Shown piece by piece: positions 60,156-64,000 of a stretch of 64,000 nt of DNA; within the stretch, counting starts at the first letter, position 1; the number at the start of each line of letters is the position of its first letter. Location: the NCBI RefSeq assembly GCF_022374875.2, contig NZ_CP092427.2, forward strand, positions 62,001-126,000, read 5' to 3'. The translations under genes were made by a program, and so were the position numbers. Under the pieces are notes generated by a model that was not told where the DNA came from, did no database searches, and saw only the letters and a list, made by a program, of their open reading frames with translations. Origin of the DNA: Mycolicibacterium rufum (GTDB taxonomy: Bacteria > Actinomycetota > Actinomycetes > Mycobacteriales > Mycobacteriaceae).

Positions 60156-60629
60156 GTGAGAAAGCTCGTCGTGTTCAGCGGTGGCCTGGTGGCCGCCGGA
60201 ACGATTGCCCTGGTCGGGGCCGGTGCCGCGCTGTCCCAGCCGGCCGGGGCGCCCAGCCCGTACAACGTCACCGGCGAGCAGTACGGTCGTGCGCTGGCGA
60301 TTCTGAAGAGCCAGGGCATCAAGGCCTACTTCGGCGGTTCCCGCGGCAGCGTGCTGCCGCAGTCGGCCTGCCTGGTCGACCAGCAGAAAGTGACCAGCGG
60401 CGGGCGCATGCTGCTCTCGCTGGACTGCACCCAGGCCGCGGCCGACCAGATCAAGGCCCAGGGCCCGACCGGCGGGCCCACCGTCGGCGCCAACGGCGTC
60501 ACCACGGTGACGCCGACGCCGGTCGTGCCGATCGCCGGCGCCCCGGGCGCGGGTGCGCCGATCGCCGGTGCGCCGCAGCAGATCCCGGGCGGCCCGGCGA
60601 TCCCGGGTCAGCCGCTGCCCGCCGGCTGA
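60156..60629 (+). CDS. Small secreted protein with a Pro/Gly/Ala-rich tail
   Basis: 157 aa from GTG 60156 (VRKLVVFSGG), which has GAGGAGAG upstream. A signal peptide (about 1-27) with a twin-positive start is clear. The mature domain has two cysteines (SACLVD and LDCTQ) that may pair, then a low-complexity tail with IAGAPGAGAPIAGAP. It resembles mycobacterial exported proteins of about this size with no known role; no named family was recognised. Confidence 0.75.
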   Translation: MRKLVVFSGGLVAAGTIALVGAGAALSQPAGAPSPYNVTGEQYGRALAILKSQGIKAYFGGSRGSVLPQSACLVDQQKVTSGGRMLLSLDCTQAAADQIKAQGPTGGPTVGANGVTTVTPTPVVPIAGAPGAGAPIAGAPQQIPGGPAIPGQPLPAG

Positions 60630-60698
60630 TCCAGGAGCCTTCAGCTAACCGGTACCCGCGGTCCCACCTCGGGTACCGGATCGTCGTAGACTCCCGTC

Positions 60699-61598
60699 AT
60701 GCTGCGACCCCGCCGTTGCGCCGACGAGATCGATCCGGGCCCCGTGCAGATCCAGGCCCGCAAGGTGGCGTTCGACGTCAGCGACGTCCCGCTGCACTGG
60801 ATTCCGGGGCACCCCGTCGCCTCGCACGTCGTCAGCGTGCTCAACCTCGTTCTGCCCGCCGGCGAACGCTGGTTCGTGCAGACCTTCAACGAGGCGCTGC
60901 CGCTGGTGCAGGACCCGAAGCTGGCCGACGACATCCGCGGGTTCATCGGCCAGGAGGCCACGCACGCCGACGTGCACGACGCGATCCTGCACGACTTCAT
61001 GGTGGCGCGCGGGGTCGATCCGGCGCCGATCCTCGCCCAGGTGGAGCACGTCTTCTCCCGGGTGCTGGCGCCGCGGGACTTCCGCGATCCCGTCCGCAGG
61101 CGCAATCACCTGTGCGACCGGCTGTGGCTGATCGCGGCGATCGAGCACTACACCGCGGTGATGGGCGACTTCGCGCTGAACTGCTCGTGGGACGACCACG
61201 GCGCCGATCCGACGCTGACCGACCTGTTCCGCTGGCACGGCAGCGAAGAGGTCGAACACCGCAGCGTGGCCCACGACGTCGCGACCTACTTCGACGACAG
61301 CTACCTCAGCCGGATCCGGGCGATGACGCTGTCGGCCACCATGCTGTTCGTGTTCTTCCAGCGCACCGCGTGGTACCTGGTGCGCAACGACCCCGCCGTC
61401 GACGTCGGCTGGTGGGCGTTCAACCGGATGCGGATGCGCGACTCCAGCTTGGGTCTGCTGCCGCGGTACAGCCGGCTGTTCGGCTCGAGCACACTGACCT
61501 ACTTCCGGCCCGGGTACTCGCCGGAGCAGTTCGGCTCCACCGCCCAGGCGGTCGCCTATCTGGCGACCTCGCCCGCGGCGCGCGCGGCGCACCTGTGA
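60699..61598 (+). CDS. PF10118 family predicted metal-dependent hydrolase (di-iron-like)
   Basis: 299 aa of the family annotated as predicted metal-dependent hydrolase. Candidate metal ligands are Glu65 (TFNEALP), Glu86/His89 (GQEATHADVH), Glu and His in AAIEHYTAVM, and a second cluster HGSEEVEHRSVAHDV. The pattern of E...ExxH pairs in helices is like ferritin-type di-iron carboxylate proteins, so an oxygenase role is as likely as hydrolysis (inference). The next gene, a flavin/2Fe-2S reductase, starts within its stop codon (TGATG), which strongly links the two. A third gene of NTF2-like fold follows by ten bases. Confidence 0.85.
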   Translation: MLRPRRCADEIDPGPVQIQARKVAFDVSDVPLHWIPGHPVASHVVSVLNLVLPAGERWFVQTFNEALPLVQDPKLADDIRGFIGQEATHADVHDAILHDFMVARGVDPAPILAQVEHVFSRVLAPRDFRDPVRRRNHLCDRLWLIAAIEHYTAVMGDFALNCSWDDHGADPTLTDLFRWHGSEEVEHRSVAHDVATYFDDSYLSRIRAMTLSATMLFVFFQRTAWYLVRNDPAVDVGWWAFNRMRMRDSSLGLLPRYSRLFGSSTLTYFRPGYSPEQFGSTAQAVAYLATSPAARAAHL

Positions 61599-62701
61599 TG
61601 CGCCTGGTCCCGCACTACCGGCAGACCCCGCCGAGCGCGTCGGGCCGTAGCCGGCACGACCCGGTGCTGGCACTGGCCGGTGCGGGCATCTCCGGCCTGT
61701 TCGCCGCCTCGGCGCGCCGCCGCATCCCGCCACCGCCGCGCCGGGACGACACCCTGGAGCTGACCGTGCGGCGGCGCCGCGTCGTGGCCCGCGACCAGGA
61801 CGTGGTGGAACTGACGCTGGCCGCCGCGGACGGCGGTGCGCTGCCGCGCTGGTACCCCGGCGCCCACCTGGACCTCCATCTGCCCAGCGGCCTGGTGCGG
61901 CAGTACTCGCTGTGCGGTGATCCGTCGGCGACCGACGCCTACCGGATCGCGGTGCGCCGCATCCCCGGGGGCGGCGGCGGATCGGTCGAGGTGCACGACG
62001 GGCTGCCCGAGGGCTCCGTCGTGCACACCCACGGTCCGCGCAACGCGTTCCCGCTGACGGTGCCCGGGCGCGGATCGCCGACCCGCCGGTTCCGGTTCAT
62101 CGCCGGCGGAATCGGGATCACCCCGATCCTGCCGATGCTGCGGGCGGCCCGCCGCCTCGGGGTGGACTGGTCGATGATCTACACCGGCCGCAGCCGTGAC
62201 AGCCTGCCGTTCCTCGAGGAGGTCGCCGCGCACGGGTCCGCCGTCCTGGTCCGCACCGACGACGAGTCCGGATTGCCCAGCGCGGCAACGCTTCTCGGTG
62301 ACTGTCCGGCCGGCACTGCGGTGTACGCGTGTGGTCCGGCGCCGATGCTGGGTGCGGTGCGGGCGGCGCTGGGCGGCCGCGACGACGTCGAACTGCACTT
62401 CGAACGCTTCGCGGCGGCGCCGGTGGTCGACGGCCGGCCGTTCGAGGTGAGGGTGGCCTCGACCGGCACGTCGGTGGCGGTGGCTGCCGACGAGACCCTG
62501 CTCGCCGCGCTGCGGCGGGCCGGCGTCGCGGCGCCGTACTCCTGCCAACAGGGGTTCTGCGGCACGTGCCGCACCCGCGTGCTCGACGGCGCGGTGGAGC
62601 ATCGCGACACCCTGCTCACCGATCCCGAGCGCGCCGCCGGTCTGATGTTGACCTGCGTGTCACGGGCGTGCGGGACCTCGCGCCTGACCCTCGATCTCTA
62701 G
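61598..62701 (+). CDS. PDR-type ferredoxin reductase (flavin + C-terminal 2Fe-2S)
   Basis: 367 aa one-component electron-transfer protein in the phthalate dioxygenase reductase/vanillate demethylase reductase group. The flavin domain shows RQYSLCGDP, then the nucleotide domain GGIGITPILPML, MIYTGRSRDSLPFL and YACGPAPMLG. The C-terminal plant-type ferredoxin domain has the 2Fe-2S cysteines in CQQGFCGTCRTRV and LTCVSRA. ATG 61598 overlaps the stop of the PF10118 gene; the open frame continuing upstream is a shadow. It should pass electrons from NAD(P)H to an oxygenase, and its translational coupling points to the PF10118 protein as acceptor. Confidence 0.92.
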   Translation: MRLVPHYRQTPPSASGRSRHDPVLALAGAGISGLFAASARRRIPPPPRRDDTLELTVRRRRVVARDQDVVELTLAAADGGALPRWYPGAHLDLHLPSGLVRQYSLCGDPSATDAYRIAVRRIPGGGGGSVEVHDGLPEGSVVHTHGPRNAFPLTVPGRGSPTRRFRFIAGGIGITPILPMLRAARRLGVDWSMIYTGRSRDSLPFLEEVAAHGSAVLVRTDDESGLPSAATLLGDCPAGTAVYACGPAPMLGAVRAALGGRDDVELHFERFAAAPVVDGRPFEVRVASTGTSVAVAADETLLAALRRAGVAAPYSCQQGFCGTCRTRVLDGAVEHRDTLLTDPERAAGLMLTCVSRACGTSRLTLDL

Positions 62702-62711
62702 GCGCGCTGCC

Positions 62712-63254
62712 ATGACCCTCGCGGTGGCCGACCGGCTGGCTCTGGCCGACCTGGTGCATCTGTACGCCTCCGCCGTGGACGACCGCCGGTTCGCCGACGT
62801 CCCCGGGTTGTTCACCGCGACAGCTGAATTCCACCTGCCGGAGCCGCCCCGCCTCCTCGAGCCGGTGCGCGTGCACCATGGCCACGACGGGGTGCGCGCC
62901 GCGCTGGCGCCGCTGAGCGCGGTCACCAGGACCGAGCACGCCATCGTCGGGGAGGTCTACGCCCCCGGCCGGCATCCCGACCACGCGCTCGGCCGCATCA
63001 CGTGCATCGCCCACCACTGGACGGGTGACACCGACGTGGTGTGGCATCTGCGCTACGACGACGAGTACCTGCGGACACGGGCGGGGTGGCGCATCAACGG
63101 CCGCGCCCTCACCGTCAACGCGATCGAGACGCGTCCGGTCCGCCGACTGCGAGCACCAGGTGGTCCAGCAGCGGGCGCTGGCCCTTCAGCAGCTTCTCCC
63201 GGGCCGCCGGCAGGCCGAACCACGCCACCCGGTCGAGCTCCGGGAACTCCCTGA
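62712..63254 (+). CDS. SnoaL/NTF2-like protein
   Basis: 180 aa. Residues 1-142 have the alpha+beta-barrel pattern of NTF2/SnoaL-like proteins: ADLVHLYASAVDDRRFADVP, AEFHLPEP, HHGHDGVRAAL, a conserved ITCIAHHWTG strand and WRINGRALTVN. Members include ring-hydroxylating dioxygenase beta-like proteins, isomerases and binding proteins, so the function is open. ATG 62712 lies ten bases after the ferredoxin reductase. The last 38 residues are Pro/Gly/Ala-rich and lie antisense to the 3' end of the NUDIX gene (140-base convergent overlap). They may be a read-through tail rather than a folded part. Confidence 0.75.
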   Translation: MTLAVADRLALADLVHLYASAVDDRRFADVPGLFTATAEFHLPEPPRLLEPVRVHHGHDGVRAALAPLSAVTRTEHAIVGEVYAPGRHPDHALGRITCIAHHWTGDTDVVWHLRYDDEYLRTRAGWRINGRALTVNAIETRPVRRLRAPGGPAAGAGPSAASPGPPAGRTTPPGRAPGTP

Positions 63255-63600
63255 GCCGGCCCGACCGCGGCGGCCACTCCAGCGTGAACGTGTTGCTGAC
63301 CGCCGCGGAGACGTCCAGGTCACCGCGCACGGCGAACGCGGTGACGATCTTGCCGCCCGGCTGGCGCAGCGGGGCGAAGTCGATACGCGGCCCCTCCGGC
63401 GGGGGCAGGCCGATCTCCTCGGTGAACTCCCGCTGCGCCGCGGCCCACGGATCCTCGCCCTCGGTGTACTCGCCCTTCGGGATCGACCACGCGCCTTCGT
63501 CTTTGCGCGCCCAGAACGGGCCGCCGGGGTGCCCGATCAGGACTTCCAGACCGGGGCCCTCGCCGCGGTAGAGCAGCAGGCCGGCGCTGAGCTTGGGCAT
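63115..63600 (-). CDS. NUDIX hydrolase
   Basis: 161 aa. The NUDIX box is complete near residues 42-64, from GEYTEGEDP to REFTEEIGL, which gives the Mg-binding REFTEE core. It starts at ATG 63600 (MPKLSAGLLLYR), typical of the family. Substrates range from nucleotide sugars to diadenosine polyphosphates and cannot be told from sequence. Its 3' end overlaps the convergent NTF2-like gene by 140 bases. It is divergent from the truncated gene at the right edge, with 33 bases between start codons. Confidence 0.9.
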   Translation of the reverse strand: MPKLSAGLLLYRGEGPGLEVLIGHPGGPFWARKDEGAWSIPKGEYTEGEDPWAAAQREFTEEIGLPPPEGPRIDFAPLRQPGGKIVTAFAVRGDLDVSAAVSNTFTLEWPPRSGRLREFPELDRVAWFGLPAAREKLLKGQRPLLDHLVLAVGGPDASRSR

Positions 63601-63633
63601 GCGCGACGATAACCCGTGCAAGGATGGACGGTG

Positions 63634-64000
63634 ATGACCCGTCCCGCGCGGTCCGTGCGCCGGTTCGACCCGCTCCGGCCGCTCGACATGCTCACCTCGC
63701 TGTGGTCGGCCACCGCGATGGTGCCGGTCAACAGTGGCGCCGCGGCCGCCTACCGGGCGTTGTTCGTGACGATGCGCCGCCTGGTGGTCGGGCGGCGGCT
63801 GACCGTCCGCATGGACGACGGGGATCTGACGTTGACGGTCACCCGGTTCGACTCCCGGCTCGACGTGCGGGGCCTGTCGGTCGGCCAGCTCAACGACGTT
63901 CGCCTGGTGGCCGGTGACATTCGTTGGCGGACAAGCGCTTTCGACACCGCCACGGTGGTGCTGCACAATGTGCACGTCCGGCCCGGTGCGCCGCCGGTGC
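63634..64000 (+). CDS. Unknown protein, possibly DUF2993/LmeA-like (partial, runs off window end)
   Basis: The frame from ATG 63634 (MTRPARSVRRFDPLRP) stays open to the window end, giving 122 residues. No signal peptide is obvious, although residues 18-50 are mildly hydrophobic. The repeated pattern of alternating beta segments with VRLVAGDIRWR and VVLHNVHVRPGAPP recalls the DUF2993 (LmeA-like) family of mycobacterial envelope proteins. This is a weak assignment because most of the protein may lie outside the window. Confidence 0.55.
   Translation, partial: MTRPARSVRRFDPLRPLDMLTSLWSATAMVPVNSGAAAAYRALFVTMRRLVVGRRLTVRMDDGDLTLTVTRFDSRLDVRGLSVGQLNDVRLVAGDIRWRTSAFDTATVVLHNVHVRPGAPPV

Overview
The window is very GC-rich and almost wall-to-wall coding. 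Its gene content points to a mycobacterium, most likely an environmental rapid grower. From about 31 kb to 54 kb the genes follow the order of M. tuberculosis Rv1814-Rv1832 (recalled from family knowledge, not searched): sterol desaturase, serine protease, TetR regulator, flavoprotein, BacA-type ABC transporter, secA2, pgsA2, two DUF881 proteins flanking a DUF1290 protein, gcvH, garA, two MerR proteins around a DUF151 protein, and gcvP. No ilvG or PE_PGRS gene sits between the flavoprotein and secA2.

Region 1 (1-31141, all minus strand) is a phthiocerol/DIM-type polyketide locus placed directly beside gcvP. In transcription order it has a TesA-like thioesterase, a fatty acyl-AMP ligase (FAAL-A), a modular PKS with an N-terminal acyl-accepting ACP (PKS-A), a second FAAL (FAAL-B), a second ACP-led PKS (PKS-B), then PKS-C, PKS-D, a PpsE-like PKS-E and a DrrA-like ABC ATPase cut by the window edge. 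Most genes overlap by 1-4 bases, so they form one operon. The unusual points are two FAAL plus starter-PKS pairs, near-identical DNA shared by the two starters, reshuffled reductive domains, no enoylreductase, and C-terminal tails suggesting that PKS-A and PKS-C both hand over to PKS-D.

Region 2 (31-42.5 kb, minus strand) holds glycine cleavage and signalling genes: gcvP behind a tandem glycine riboswitch, two MerR regulators, a DUF151 protein, GarA, GcvH, two DUF881 membrane proteins, a DUF1290 protein, PgsA2 and the accessory secretion ATPase SecA2.

Region 3 (42.7-54 kb) starts with two tandem BacA/Rv1819c-type ABC transporters. It continues with a FAD flavoprotein paired with a VOC protein, a small secreted protein, a TetR regulator divergent from a Ddn-type protein with two matching palindromic operators between them, a secreted trypsin-like protease, an amine-oxidase-like flavoprotein and a sterol desaturase.

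Region 4 (53.7-64 kb) is ordinary accessory metabolism: a carboxylesterase divergent from an SfnB-type flavoprotein, an MFS transporter, MalQ, a secreted protein, a PF10118 di-iron-like protein overlapping its own ferredoxin reductase, an NTF2-like protein, a NUDIX hydrolase and a truncated protein at the edge. No tRNA, rRNA, insertion sequence, CRISPR array or phage gene was seen.
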